Part shown: in pieces, positions 17,077-25,793 of the stretch | Numbering within the stretch: position 1 is the stretch's first letter | Layout of the letters: the number at the start of each line of letters is the position of its first letter | Assembly (NCBI RefSeq): GCF_027925155.1 | Contig: NZ_BSDY01000007.1 | Location: 1-64,000 of the forward strand | DNA: 64,000 bases | Direction of reading: 5' to 3' | From: Propionigenium maris DSM 9537 | GTDB taxonomy: Bacteria > Fusobacteriota > Fusobacteriia > Fusobacteriales > Fusobacteriaceae | Notes under the pieces: generated by a model | Seen by the model: the letters and a program-made list of their open reading frames with translations, nothing else | Database searches by the model: none | Told to the model about the DNA's origin: nothing | Program-made: the position numbers and the translations under genes

Positions 17077-17899
17077 GGGAGGTACTCTTTATATAGAAAG
17101 GGATTCTAGGATCCACTCCATGGACGGAAGTGTGAAGCTCCTTCTCCTAATTGTATGGACGGTGGCAGTGTTCAGCTTTATGGACCTGAGAATCTTTACA
17201 CTGTTTTTTCTCGGGGGAATGACCCTTTTAAGGGCAGCAAGGATCCCATTTAAATCAGTTAAACCCCTGTTTTTCTTCGTGGTGATGTTTACTATATTTA
17301 ATTCTCTCTTCCTCATAGCTGTAACCCCTCAGTTTGGGTCTGAGCTTTCAGGAAGTTATACTACAGTATTTACCCTTATGGGAAGGGAGCTTACAGCTGA
17401 AACTCTCTGGTTTGCTCTGAGTCTCTCTATGAAGTATATGGCTATCTCCCCAATAACTATGCTGTTTATCTTCACCACTCATCCCAGCAGGTTCGCAAGC
17501 AGCCTGAATAAGCTGGGTATCTCCTACAGGGTTGCCTACGCTATTAATATCGCCCTGAGATACATTCCAGATGTGAGCGAGGAGTTTAAAAATATAATGC
17601 ACGCCCAGGAAGCAAGGGGAGTTGCCTTCAGAAAGGGAGAAGCTCCACTAATGGAGAGGCTGGTTAACTACAATACCATCCTTATTCCCCTGGTTCTCTC
17701 ATCCCTTAACAGAGTAGAGGTGGTAACCAACGCCATGAACCTGAGAGGCTTTGGTAGAGAGAAAAAAAGAAGCTGGTACTCTGGGAGCAGATATAACTCC
17801 CTGGACTTTATAGTCATGGGATCTATGACACTGCTTCTTGTCCTGGTATTTTATCTAAAAAACAACCTTATAACAGGTTTTTGGTATCCATTCCAGTAA
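17069..17899 (+). CDS. ECF transporter T component (EcfT)
   Basis: A 276-residue membrane protein coupling the ATPases to the S subunit. It has about five hydrophobic segments and the cytoplasmic ARG motif in AQEARGVAFRKGE, plus a second motif NAMNLRGFGRE, which contact the ATPase. The chosen ATG at 17069 overlaps the ATPase stop by 8 bases, and AGGGGAGG is correctly spaced. A terminator follows at 17904. Completes a dedicated (group I) transporter under SAM control. Confidence 0.92.
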   Translation: MAKGGTLYIERDSRIHSMDGSVKLLLLIVWTVAVFSFMDLRIFTLFFLGGMTLLRAARIPFKSVKPLFFFVVMFTIFNSLFLIAVTPQFGSELSGSYTTVFTLMGRELTAETLWFALSLSMKYMAISPITMLFIFTTHPSRFASSLNKLGISYRVAYAINIALRYIPDVSEEFKNIMHAQEARGVAFRKGEAPLMERLVNYNTILIPLVLSSLNRVEVVTNAMNLRGFGREKKRSWYSGSRYNSLDFIVMGSMTLLLVLVFYLKNNLITGFWYPFQ

Positions 17900-17903
17900 T
17901 ATG

Positions 17904-17935
17904 AGAAACTTCCCCCAGGGAGGTTTCTTTTTTTT
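17904..17935 (+). terminator. Intrinsic terminator of the ECF operon
   Basis: GAAACTTCC pairs imperfectly with GGAGGTTTC, followed by seven T residues. Confidence 0.8.
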
Positions 17936-17971
17936 GCCAAATCCGATATAATTCTATATAGGGGGTGTAAG

Positions 17972-18934
17972 ATGAGCAAAATAAAAAGAATAGGAGTCCT
18001 CACATCTGGTGGAGATGCTCCTGGAATGAATATGGCAATAAGGGCAGTAGTGAGAGCCGGAGTTAAAGCAGGTATAGAAGTATACGGTATATATGAGGGA
18101 TATAAAGGTCTCGTAGAGGGAAACTATAAAAAACTTGATCCTTCAGACTTAGATAAGAGAATTCCCCAGGGAGGAACTATGCTTTATAGTGCAAGACTTC
18201 CTGAGTTTGAGAATATAGAGGTTAGAAGAGTCGGTGTTACCAAGCTTAAGGAAGCCGGTATAGAGGCTGTAGTGGTTATAGGAGGAGACGGTTCCTACAG
18301 GGGGGCAAAAGCCCTAAGTGAGATGGGGATAAAGTGTATCGGTATCCCTGGAACTATAGATAACGACATCGTTTCCACAGACTACACAATAGGTTTCGAC
18401 ACAGCTCTCAACACTGCTGTGGAAGCTATCGACAGGTTAAGAGATACCTCTCACTCCCATATAAGGTGCAATATCGTAGAGCTTATGGGAAGATACTGCG
18501 GTGACCTAAGTTTATATGCTGGAATCTCAACTGGGTGCAGCATTATAGTTACCAAGGAAACAGGCTTTGACAAGGAAGATGTCATCAAAAAAGTCAAGGA
18601 TCTCCACGAGAGAGGAGAGAGACACGTAATCATTGCCATCGCTGAGAAGATAACAAATGTAATAGATCTTTCAGAGGAGGTGCAGGAGAGGACTGGATAT
18701 AAGACCAATCCAATGATCCTGGGACACATCCAGAGAGGAGGATCTCCAACAGCCTTTGACAGAGTTCTTGCCTCAAATATGGGAGTCTATGCTGTAAAGC
18801 TTCTTCTTGAGGGAGTAAACAGCAGGTGTATAGGAATCAGAGAAAATAAGCTGGTACACTATGATATAATCGAAGCTTTGGATCTTCCAAAGGAAAAAAA
18901 TCCTCTCTATGATATAGTTGAGGACCTCAGTTAA
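17972..18934 (+). CDS. pfkA: ATP-dependent 6-phosphofructokinase
   Basis: A 320-residue glycolytic enzyme that phosphorylates fructose 6-phosphate to the 1,6-bisphosphate in the cytoplasm. It shows the ATP site TSGGDAPGMN (11-20) and GGDGSYRGA, the catalytic region GIPGTIDNDI, the substrate motif MGRYCGDLSLYAG and the C-terminal HIQRGGSPTAFDR. Length equals the classical bacterial enzyme. Gly in GGDG indicates ATP rather than pyrophosphate as donor. Transcribed alone behind a GGGGGTG ribosome-binding site, with a terminator after it. Confidence 0.96.
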   Translation: MSKIKRIGVLTSGGDAPGMNMAIRAVVRAGVKAGIEVYGIYEGYKGLVEGNYKKLDPSDLDKRIPQGGTMLYSARLPEFENIEVRRVGVTKLKEAGIEAVVVIGGDGSYRGAKALSEMGIKCIGIPGTIDNDIVSTDYTIGFDTALNTAVEAIDRLRDTSHSHIRCNIVELMGRYCGDLSLYAGISTGCSIIVTKETGFDKEDVIKKVKDLHERGERHVIIAIAEKITNVIDLSEEVQERTGYKTNPMILGHIQRGGSPTAFDRVLASNMGVYAVKLLLEGVNSRCIGIRENKLVHYDIIEALDLPKEKNPLYDIVEDLS

Positions 18935-18953
18935 AATTTAATATCTAACGATT

Positions 18954-18984
18954 AAAGGTAATTTATTAAAATTACCTTTTTTTG
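18954..18984 (+). terminator. Intrinsic terminator after pfkA
   Basis: AAAGGTAATTT pairs with AAATTACCTTT, ending in a run of T. Confidence 0.9.
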
Positions 18985-19033
18985 TTGAAAAATTTCAGGA
19001 TCAATACTATAATTAAATATCGAAAAGCGATAT
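18985..19033 (+). promoter_or_regulatory. Promoter and inverted-repeat operator of padR-fetAB
   Basis: TTGAAA (18985-18990) and TATAAT (19008-19013) are 17 bases apart. Immediately downstream, ATATCG and CGATAT (19017-19033) form an inverted repeat with a 5-base spacer. This is a likely binding site for the PadR protein encoded by the first gene, since PadR repressors commonly act on their own promoter. Confidence 0.7.
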
Positions 19034-19055
19034 CAACTTTAGATAAGGAGCTGCT

Positions 19056-19370
19056 ATGAAAAATAAGATACTTAGAAAATTATTTTTAGGCTTTATACAG
19101 GTACACATCCTGGGGCATGGGGCAAGGGGAGAGTTCTACGGTTCCTGGCTCATTGAACACCTCAAGGATCATGGCTATAATATGAGTCCCGGGACCATCT
19201 ACCCCATCCTCCATAAGATGGAGAAGGAGGGGCTTCTGGAAGTAGAGGAGAGAGTCGTAGAGGGAAAGAAGAGGAAGTACTACAGAAGCACTCCCCTTGG
19301 GTGTGAGGTACTGAAGGAAGCAAGGATCAAGGCCAGAGAACTGGTTAAGGGAGGAGATAGGGATGATTAG
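19056..19370 (+). CDS. PadR family transcriptional regulator
   Basis: A 104-residue winged-helix regulator. The recognition region reads FYGSWLIEHLKDHGYNMSPG, followed by the PadR hallmark TIYPILHKMEKEGLLEVEE and the wing EGKKRKYYRSTPLG. The C-terminal dimer helix is short, as in subfamily-2 members. Its end overlaps the ABC ATPase start by 8 bases, so it should control the iron exporter operon it belongs to. The signal it senses is unknown. Confidence 0.92.
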   Translation: MKNKILRKLFLGFIQVHILGHGARGEFYGSWLIEHLKDHGYNMSPGTIYPILHKMEKEGLLEVEERVVEGKKRKYYRSTPLGCEVLKEARIKARELVKGGDRDD

Positions 19371-19971
19371 ATTTGAGGATGTCTGCCTCTCCTTTGGAGG
19401 GAAGACAATATTGGATAACTTTTCCCTGGAGATAGAGGCTGGAGAGAAGATCCTATTAAATGCCCCTTCCGGCAGGGGAAAGAGCACCCTTATTAAGCTC
19501 CTTCTGGGCTTTATCAGGCCCCAGAGGGGAAGTATCTACTATAAAGGTAAGAAGCTCACTGGAGAAAGTATACACAGTATAAGAAGGGATATTGCCTGGG
19601 TGAACCAGGATATTACCCTTAGAAAGTTAAAAGTGGATGAGCTTCTGAAGGAGGTGGGAGATTTTTCAGCCAATAGGAATATCAACTTCTTTGGGAGGCT
19701 GGATGAGCTCCTGGAGGAGTTTGCCCTCTCCAGGGAGATCCTTCATAAGAATATAGACAAGCTTTCTGGGGGAGAGAGACAGAGGCTGGGACTAATTATC
19801 GCCATCCTCATGGACAGGGAGGTTCTCCTTCTGGATGAGGTAACCTCCTCCCTGGATGCTGCCATGAAGAGGAAGGTAGAGGAGTGGATAGCCTCTACCC
19901 ATAAGACTGTTATCCTCATCTCCCACGACAGTCACTGGAATACAGATAACTTTAGAGTAGTGAGGTGGTAG
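19363..19971 (+). CDS. fetA: ABC transporter ATPase, FetA-type iron exporter
   Basis: A 202-residue ATPase with Walker A APSGRGKST, Q-loop WVNQD, signature LSGGERQR and Walker B VLLLDEV. The short length and direct pairing with a FetB-like permease place it with FetA (YbbL). FetAB in E. coli lowers cytoplasmic iron and protects from peroxide. ATG overlaps the padR stop by 8 bases; fetB starts one base after its own stop. Metal specificity is taken from the family. Confidence 0.85.
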   Translation: MIRFEDVCLSFGGKTILDNFSLEIEAGEKILLNAPSGRGKSTLIKLLLGFIRPQRGSIYYKGKKLTGESIHSIRRDIAWVNQDITLRKLKVDELLKEVGDFSANRNINFFGRLDELLEEFALSREILHKNIDKLSGGERQRLGLIIAILMDREVLLLDEVTSSLDAAMKRKVEEWIASTHKTVILISHDSHWNTDNFRVVRW

Positions 19972-19972
19972 C

Positions 19973-20761
19973 ATGACTAAAAATATTACGTTTCTTTCCA
20001 TTATGTATCTGGGAGTATTTATAATTCCCCTGCTGGCAATCCTCTACAAGCTGAAGATCAGGCTTGTTAAGGAGTCAGTAGTTTCCATAGTAAGAATGTT
20101 TATTCAGCTTTCCCTTGTGGGGATCTACCTTCAGTATATATTCCTCTGGGATAACCCCTTTATAAATATGGCATACCTTCTAATTATGATCTTTACAGCT
20201 ACCTTCTCCATAGGAAGGTCTGCCCAGATCAAGTTAAGGAGGATCCTGCCCATCCTGCTGGTAACTGTGGGAGTTCCCATGGTGGTTATCCTCATCTTCT
20301 TTGGTTCCTTCCTCATAGGACTGGATAATCCCCTGGAAGCAAAGTATCTCATCCCCATAAGCGGGATGCTCCTGGGTAACACCCTAAATGGTAATATTAT
20401 AACCCTGAACACCTTCTTTAAGACATTCAGGGGCAATGAGGAGGAGTACCTCTACTCCCTGGGACTTGGAGCCACCAAGTATGAAGCTCTCAGACCCTAT
20501 ATAAGGGAGGGGATCACCTCATCTATATCACCTACCATAGCCTACCTGGCTACCATGGGGATAGTTTCCCTACCTGGAATGATGACGGGACAAATATTAG
20601 GTGGATCACTTCCCCTGACCGCCATCAAGTATCAGATTGCTATCATGCTTGCCATACTTTCGTGCAAGTTTTTCAGCAGCTTCTCTACACTGTATATTAC
20701 ATCCCATGTATTTTTTGATGACTATCATATACTGGATAAGGATATATTTATCCAAAGTTGA
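19973..20761 (+). CDS. fetB: ABC permease, FetB/UPF0014 family
   Basis: A 262-residue membrane protein of the UPF0014 family with seven or so helices. Typical segments are ISGMLLGNTLNGNIITLNTF, EEEYLYSLGLGATKYEALRPY and the strongly conserved GIVSLPGMMTGQILGGSLP. It partners with the ATPase immediately upstream. Predicted job: export of iron from the cytoplasm. The operon ends here; no clear terminator is seen before the next gene. Confidence 0.88.
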   Translation: MTKNITFLSIMYLGVFIIPLLAILYKLKIRLVKESVVSIVRMFIQLSLVGIYLQYIFLWDNPFINMAYLLIMIFTATFSIGRSAQIKLRRILPILLVTVGVPMVVILIFFGSFLIGLDNPLEAKYLIPISGMLLGNTLNGNIITLNTFFKTFRGNEEEYLYSLGLGATKYEALRPYIREGITSSISPTIAYLATMGIVSLPGMMTGQILGGSLPLTAIKYQIAIMLAILSCKFFSSFSTLYITSHVFFDDYHILDKDIFIQS

Positions 20762-20831
20762 GTTTTTCACTTGTATTTTCTTCAACTATAAAGTATCCTA
20801 ATATTGACTAAACAATTATAAGGGGGACACA

Positions 20832-21350
20832 ATGGCTAAAGTTACTATTAATCTTGAGGTTATGGAAAGTATGAACTATTTTTGGAATGCTACAAGTGAC
20901 AAGGAAAAGGTTGGGGAATCTTACCTTGTAACTATTGCTGACCATCCGTCCATGAAGGTACTATACGGAGAGGAGTTTTCTGCTGACTCTGTAAGAAAGG
21001 TACTAAGTGCTATATCAAACAGGGAACCACTAAGAGGTACAAAACCTGAGATGAGATTCTGGAACAACAACATGTGGATGTTAGAGGATCTTGACTTTAT
21101 GAATATGATGCTAAATCCATTAAAGACTTTAAACCTTGACGATATTGAGGTAAGAGAGGATACTGAGATAGTATTTATCCCAGGGCACATGGATGTATGC
21201 TACAAGGATGGAAACAAACTAATCGTTAACTTCTTCAATATAAAGGCTGACCTTTACAATGAAGATGTTGTAACAATCGAGGATAAAGATATGAAGGTAT
21301 GGTTTGAAGAGAAGATCTGGAAGGAGTTTCCTGTACTGGGAAGAAGATAA
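20832..21350 (+). CDS. Conserved hypothetical cytoplasmic protein
   Basis: A 172-residue soluble protein without signal or membrane segments. I do not recognise the family with certainty. The N-terminal part reads LEVMESMNYFWNATSDKEK, and the middle is rich in methionine and asparagine (FWNNNMWMLEDLDFMNMMLN). A clear AAGGGGGACAC ribosome-binding site precedes the ATG, and the codon usage matches neighbours. It stands alone between fetB and a bidirectional terminator. No function is proposed. Confidence 0.6.
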   Translation: MAKVTINLEVMESMNYFWNATSDKEKVGESYLVTIADHPSMKVLYGEEFSADSVRKVLSAISNREPLRGTKPEMRFWNNNMWMLEDLDFMNMMLNPLKTLNLDDIEVREDTEIVFIPGHMDVCYKDGNKLIVNFFNIKADLYNEDVVTIEDKDMKVWFEEKIWKEFPVLGRR

Positions 21351-21380
21351 TTCCTACTCTTTAAAACTAAATAAACTACT

Positions 21381-21410
21381 AAAAAAAGGGGCCCTAGGCC
21401 CCTTTTTTTT
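21381..21410. terminator. Bidirectional terminator between convergent genes
   Basis: AAAGGGGCC pairs with GGCCCCTTT around CTA, flanked by seven A and eight T. It overlaps the last codons of cysE on the minus strand. Confidence 0.9.
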
Positions 21411-21942
21411 CTATCTTCTCATAGACTTTAAAGGTTTTTTTTATCTTTCCAGGTATTCCCACTGCTGTGGAAAAATCAGGAATATCCTTTAGGATTACAG
21501 AGTTAGCTCCAACCTTGCTTTCCCTTCCTACTACAATATTCCCCAGCACCTTGGCTCCAGCGCCTATAACAGCTCCATCCATCACTGTAGGATGTCTCTT
21601 GCCGGTATCCTTACCTGTTCCCCCAAGGGTAACTCCGTGGTAGAGGGTTACATTATTTCCAATAACTGCTGTTTCTCCAATAACCACTCCCATACCGTGG
21701 TCTATAAAGAACCCCCTCCCTATTACCGCTCCTGGATGGATCTCTATTCCCGTGAAAAATCTCGACAGCTGAGAGATAAACCTCGCCATAAAGAAGGACT
21801 TCTTCCTATAAAGAAAGTGAGCTATTCTGTGGAAGAGCATGGCATGGATACAGGGATAGAGAAGAAATACCTCTATCCTGTTTCTCGCTGCGGGATCATT
21901 CTCCCTTATATTATCTAGATCATACATTAAGTTTTTAAACAC
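21394..21942 (-). CDS. cysE: Serine O-acetyltransferase CysE
   Basis: A 182-residue enzyme that acetylates serine for cysteine synthesis. It has the short N-terminal helical domain ([19 protein letters not shown]) and the hexapeptide left-handed helix [18 protein letters not shown], with the catalytic His-Asp pair in [25 protein letters not shown] start at 21942 is preferred, with GGGGG 8 bases upstream; the ATG two codons earlier has almost no spacing. Close to cysK on the same strand, but 140 bases apart. Confidence 0.93.
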   Translation of the reverse strand: MFKNLMYDLDNIRENDPAARNRIEVFLLYPCIHAMLFHRIAHFLYRKKSFFMARFISQLSRFFTGIEIHPGAVIGRGFFIDHGMGVVIGETAVIGNNVTLYHGVTLGGTGKDTGKRHPTVMDGAVIGAGAKVLGNIVVGRESKVGANSVILKDIPDFSTAVGIPGKIKKTFKVYEKIEKKGA

Positions 21943-22083
21943 TATCATCACCCCCAATAAATTATACCTCTATGCCTGCAATGGATGTAACTCATCAATG
22001 TAATTTTGATTTTGTTCATCTTTTTTTGCAGAACCCCCTAAAATTATAACCTCAAAACTCTACACAATTCCAAGAGGTAGAAC

Positions 22084-22995
22084 CTATCTATAGAGATCTG
22101 TGGAAAGATACTTCTCTCCTCCGTCTGGAGAAACAGTTAAAACCTTCTTTCCCTCTCCCAGTTCCTTGGCCACCCTTATAGCTGCTGCTATATTGGCACC
22201 AGAGGATATTCCCAACAGGAGACCCTCCATGGAAGCTGTTCTCCTTGATGCTTCAAAGGCTTCCTCATCGGCAACCTTTACAACCTCATCTATAAGTTGG
22301 GTCTTGACTATCTCTGGAATAAACCCTGCACCTATTCCCTGGATCCTGTGCTTTCCAGGTCCCTCTCCCGAGAGTACCGCTGAAGTTGTAGGCTCCACTG
22401 CATATATCTTTAACTTCTGAGAGCTCTCCTTAAGCCTTCCTCCTACTCCTGTAATAGTTCCCCCAGTTCCTACTCCTGCTACAAAGGCATCCAGTTCTGG
22501 AAGGTCTGCCAGTATCTCCTCTGCTGTGGTCCTATAGTGTTTTTCCGGATTGGCTTTATTTTTAAATTGCTGGGGTACAAAGGAGTTCTCTATCTCTGTA
22601 GCCAGCTCATCTGCCTTATCAATGGCTCCCTTCATCCCCTTGGCTCCATCTGTGAGAACTATCTCAGCTCCGTAGGCCTTCAGTATGCTTCTTCTTTCGA
22701 CACTCATGGTGTCTGGCATGGTAATAATTACTCTGTATCCCTTGAGTCTTCCAATAAGGGCTATAGCTATACCGGTATTCCCGCTTGTAGGTTCAATAAT
22801 TACACTTCCCATCTTTACCTCTCCCAGCCTTTCAGCCTCCTCTATCATCCCAAGGGCTGCCCTGTCCTTTATACTCCCCCCGGGGTTTTTTCCCTCTAAC
22901 TTTATATAGAGCTCAGCCATCCCCTCTTCCTCTAAGTGAGCCAGCCTCACAATAGGTGTTCCCCCAATCATCTCAAGTGCATTTTTATATATCAT
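22084..22995 (-). CDS. cysK: Cysteine synthase A
   Basis: A 303-residue PLP enzyme making cysteine from O-acetylserine and sulfide. Lys43 in NPGGSIKDRAA is the Schiff-base lysine; EPTSGNTGIA binds the substrate carboxylate, and GTGGTITGVG the phosphate of PLP. The start at 22995 follows GGAGGGG; the longer in-frame version extends into the promoter. With cysE just downstream it forms the cysteine pathway. Regulation probably acts at the promoter, which is flanked by an inverted repeat. Confidence 0.95.
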   Translation of the reverse strand: MIYKNALEMIGGTPIVRLAHLEEEGMAELYIKLEGKNPGGSIKDRAALGMIEEAERLGEVKMGSVIIEPTSGNTGIAIALIGRLKGYRVIITMPDTMSVERRSILKAYGAEIVLTDGAKGMKGAIDKADELATEIENSFVPQQFKNKANPEKHYRTTAEEILADLPELDAFVAGVGTGGTITGVGGRLKESSQKLKIYAVEPTTSAVLSGEGPGKHRIQGIGAGFIPEIVKTQLIDEVVKVADEEAFEASRRTASMEGLLLGISSGANIAAAIRVAKELGEGKKVLTVSPDGGEKYLSTDLYR

Positions 22996-23045
22996 AATTC
23001 CCCTCCTGAATTCTTTATTAATATAGTCTGAAATCTTACAAGAAG

Positions 23046-23098
23046 AGTATAACACTAACTATACCACTTTGTCAAAAATTGTTTTATAAAGTGTTATA
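23046..23098 (-). promoter_or_regulatory. cysK promoter bracketed by an inverted repeat
   Basis: On the minus strand TTGACA (23070-23075) and TATACT (23046-23051) are separated by 18 bases. A perfect 9-base inverted repeat, TATAACACT at 23048-23056 and AGTGTTATA at 23090-23098, has one arm on the -10 box and the other upstream of -35. This is typical of a repressor site, possibly for a sulfur-responsive regulator; the regulator is not in the window. Confidence 0.65.
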
Positions 23099-23212
23099 TA
23101 GATCTTTTTGATTTTTTTTGAAATTCTCACCCTGCCATCACAAAATCCACATATTTCTTTGAGATAATCTCTGTACAAAGATACTTATATTAATTTTACG
23201 AGGAGAAAAAAG

Positions 23213-23629
23213 ATGATGAAAAAAATACTTATGTTTGTAGTTATGGTAATGACTTTAATGGCGTGTGGGAGTAAGACGGACCTGAATGAAATGTTGGCAG
23301 GGAAGACTTTTACACTGGATGAGAAGGTTGTTTTAGAGGAACAGGGAGAAGAAGTAAGCTTCACACTTGCCTTTGAAGATGGAAGAGTCAGCGGAAGAGC
23401 ACTTAACAACTTCAATGCAAACTATGAGATTGAGGGAGACAAGATTGAGATCTCGCCAATGGCTACAACTCTAATGGCTGGTCCAGAGATTCTTATGCAG
23501 AGAGAAGCAGAGTACCTGATGGATCTTACAAACGCTAAGACTATCTCACTGGAAGGAAATAAACTGACTATTACTACTGAAGAGGAAAAGGTATTAACAT
23601 TTACTCAGGTAGAGGAAGTAACTGAATAG
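23213..23629 (+). CDS. META-domain lipoprotein (HslJ-like)
   Basis: A 138-residue lipoprotein. Lipobox VMTLMACGS gives the lipidated Cys near residue 18. The rest is a META/DUF306 domain: AGKTFTLDE, then FEDGRVSGRALNNFNANYEI, ISPMATTLMAG and the closing LTITTEEEKVLTFTQV. HslJ-type proteins are envelope proteins linked to stress or drug resistance, but without a defined activity. Own promoter region shared divergently with cysK; terminator follows. Confidence 0.85.
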   Translation: MMKKILMFVVMVMTLMACGSKTDLNEMLAGKTFTLDEKVVLEEQGEEVSFTLAFEDGRVSGRALNNFNANYEIEGDKIEISPMATTLMAGPEILMQREAEYLMDLTNAKTISLEGNKLTITTEEEKVLTFTQVEEVTE

Positions 23630-23636
23630 ATATAAA

Positions 23637-23668
23637 AAAAAGTTGTCGGCACTCGACAACTTTTTTTC
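23637..23668. terminator. Bidirectional terminator
   Basis: AAAAGTTGTC pairs with GACAACTTTT around GGCACTC, with runs of A and T on either side, between convergent genes. Confidence 0.9.
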
Positions 23669-24100
23669 TTATGCTGGAAGGAAGAAGTAATCTCCACTTT
23701 TAATCATCTTATAAAAATTATCTATAGATTCTTCCTCTAAACATCCTTCTATCTTTTCTCCGCACATATTAAGTTTTTCATGGGTTCTTACAGGGAGTTC
23801 TTCATAAAAGTCATAGGCTTCCTCTAAAGTAAATGATTCCATCGGGATCCTATATCTGTGCTTCAGTGCATCATATATTACAAAAGCCCTCTCTCCCACT
23901 TCCTCAATATATACTGGATTTAATAATTTTTGCATTATATATTCCTTTTCATTGAAATATTTCATCTCACCCTCGTAGTCACCCTGTCTTTTATGGTTAT
24001 TGGCCACTATATTAATAGAATGGAGTACCATCTCTAGGGTTTCAAAGTCAAACTGCCTCTTGGAAATGAGATATTCACTATATTGTTTGCACTCCTTCAC
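23669..24100 (-). CDS. Hypothetical protein
   Basis: A 143-residue, mostly helical cytoplasmic protein of no recognised family. The GTG at 24100 is chosen because GGGAGG lies 8 bases before it; the ATG three codons earlier is almost touching that site. It has five cysteine or histidine clusters too irregular for a metal motif (LNMCGEKIEGCLEE). Located between mscS and the META lipoprotein gene, and transcribed with neither. No function proposed. Confidence 0.55.
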   Translation of the reverse strand: MKECKQYSEYLISKRQFDFETLEMVLHSINIVANNHKRQGDYEGEMKYFNEKEYIMQKLLNPVYIEEVGERAFVIYDALKHRYRIPMESFTLEEAYDFYEELPVRTHEKLNMCGEKIEGCLEEESIDNFYKMIKSGDYFFLPA

Positions 24101-24184
24101 AGCCATCACCTCCCTTTCTTTAGGAAGTAATACTCTATATTAGAGGAGAGAAAACTTAACTAAAAATAAATTTTTTTTTAGATT

Positions 24185-25009
24185 TTACTGTCCCTGCTCC
24201 AGAGACTTTGGATTAAAGTGTACATCCAGCTGCGGGAATGGTATCTCTATACCCTCTCTGTCGAAGGTATCCTTGGCCATCTCCATGGTATCAAAGTAAA
24301 CATCCCAGTAATCAGATGTTTTTGCCCAGGCTCTGTAGGTTATATTTACAGAGGAATCACCAAACTCCTTTAACCTTATCTGGACCCCCGGTTCCCTTAA
24401 AACCTTTTCCTGACTGTCAGCAATCCCCCTAAGAAGATCTATTGCCTTTTTATAGTCGTTTCCGTAACTAATACCAAAATTAATATCCACCCTTCTCACA
24501 TTGTTTCTGGTATAGTTTACAATGGAGTTGTTGGAAAGCTCCCCATTGGGTATGATGATTCTTCTGTTATCCACTGTATTGATTACAGTATAGAATATCT
24601 GGACTGCAGCTACACTTCCAGTATAACCAGCTGCTTCCACAAAATCCCCAACTTCAAAGGGCTTGAAGAGCACAATTAAAAATCCCCCTGCAAAGTTGGC
24701 AAGACTTCCCTGAAGAGCAAGACCTACTGCCAAGGTAGCAGCACCAAGAATTGCAACTAACGATGTCATCTGCACCCCTAGGATTGAGATCGTCACTATA
24801 AACAGGATTACATAGAAAAGAGCATTTAAGCATGAGTGGGAGAAGCTGTGGATCATAGGGTCCACCTTCTTCCTGTCCAGTGCTTTATCCACTTCCGCTA
24901 CAACTCTTTTTATTACAGCTCTACCCACTAAAAATACAACTATCGCCAGCAATACCTTTGTGGCAAAGCCTATAAAGTTCACCGATATATAAGCCATTAT
25001 TCCGTCCAT
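24185..25009 (-). CDS. mscS: Small-conductance mechanosensitive channel, MscS family
   Basis: A 274-residue channel releasing solutes on hypo-osmotic shock. Three N-terminal helices end in the pore helix ILGAATLAVGLALQGSLANFAGGF (about 90-113), with the glycine-alanine packing of MscS. The beta domain contains PFEVGDFVEA and RRIIIPNGELSNNSIVNY. The C-terminal alpha-beta part is complete. Length matches E. coli MscS. Transcribed alone. Confidence 0.92.
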   Translation of the reverse strand: MDGIMAYISVNFIGFATKVLLAIVVFLVGRAVIKRVVAEVDKALDRKKVDPMIHSFSHSCLNALFYVILFIVTISILGVQMTSLVAILGAATLAVGLALQGSLANFAGGFLIVLFKPFEVGDFVEAAGYTGSVAAVQIFYTVINTVDNRRIIIPNGELSNNSIVNYTRNNVRRVDINFGISYGNDYKKAIDLLRGIADSQEKVLREPGVQIRLKEFGDSSVNITYRAWAKTSDYWDVYFDTMEMAKDTFDREGIEIPFPQLDVHFNPKSLEQGQ

Positions 25010-25093
25010 AAAATTACCTCCTTATGTAGTATCAATATTGTTATATGAAAAACATTCTTCCATCCTCTTTTACTTCCTCGAAAGGACACTAAA

Positions 25094-25132
25094 AAAGACC
25101 TCCCCCGGCTCTATACCAGAGGGAGGCTCTTC
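25094..25132 (-). terminator. Terminator after the flavoprotein gene
   Basis: GACCTCCC and GGGAGG(C)TC pair across CCGGCTCTATACCAGA, with an A-tract on the plus side giving the U-run for minus-strand transcription. Confidence 0.65.
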
Positions 25133-25767
25133 TATCTGATAAAGTTAGTAAACCTTTTTCTCTCCTGCTCTGGGAGGGGAAGCTCCTTCTTCCCTAGTTC
25201 TACAGCCTTCATAAGCCAGGCCATATTTTTCCCCAGGATCCTTATAATCTGAACTCCCTCATCATCCTGAGCCACCTCTCCTGGCTTTAAGCCATGGGCA
25301 ACATTCCAGTAGTTGGATGTGGGAACAAACATCTCTGAATAGTTTATGTATCTATCCAAGTTATCTATAGTGGGAATCCCCCCGCTACGCCTTACTGCAG
25401 CCAGGGATGTCCCTACCCTGTGCCTTAAGAAGTTGCCATTTACCCCTACAACGAAAAAGGCCCTGTCCAAAAAGGACTTCATGGTTCCTGCCACCCCTGA
25501 GTAGTAAACTGGTGAGCTGAGGATTATACCGTCGGCTTCCTTCATCTTCTGTATATATTCGTTTACCTCATCCTCATCTATGACACACCTTTCATTTTGG
25601 GCTTTCACACACCACATACACCCAAGACAGCCCCTTATCTTTTTATTTCCAACCTGAATAACCTCTACCTCTATACCGCTTTTTTCAAGCTCCTCTGCCA
25701 TTATACCTATGGCTTCCCTGGTGTTACCATGGGCTCTGGGGCTTCCATTAAATGCTACTACCTTCAT
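25132..25767 (-). CDS. NAD(P)H-dependent FMN reductase / iron-sulfur flavoprotein family
   Basis: A 211-residue flavodoxin-like protein. It starts with the FMN phosphate loop AFNGSPRAHGNTREA, then a cysteine cluster GCLGCMWCVKAQNERC (residues 48-63) as in iron-sulfur flavoproteins, and SSPVYYSGVAGTMKSFLDR, the flavin-binding loop of this family. It probably handles reduction of small molecules or electron transfer. It lies 26 bases downstream of rubrerythrin on the same strand, suggesting a shared role in oxidative-stress defence of an anaerobe. Confidence 0.85.
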   Translation of the reverse strand: MKVVAFNGSPRAHGNTREAIGIMAEELEKSGIEVEVIQVGNKKIRGCLGCMWCVKAQNERCVIDEDEVNEYIQKMKEADGIILSSPVYYSGVAGTMKSFLDRAFFVVGVNGNFLRHRVGTSLAAVRRSGGIPTIDNLDRYINYSEMFVPTSNYWNVAHGLKPGEVAQDDEGVQIIRILGKNMAWLMKAVELGKKELPLPEQERKRFTNFIR

Positions 25768-25793
25768 TATCTCTCCTCCCTTGGAGCCAACCT

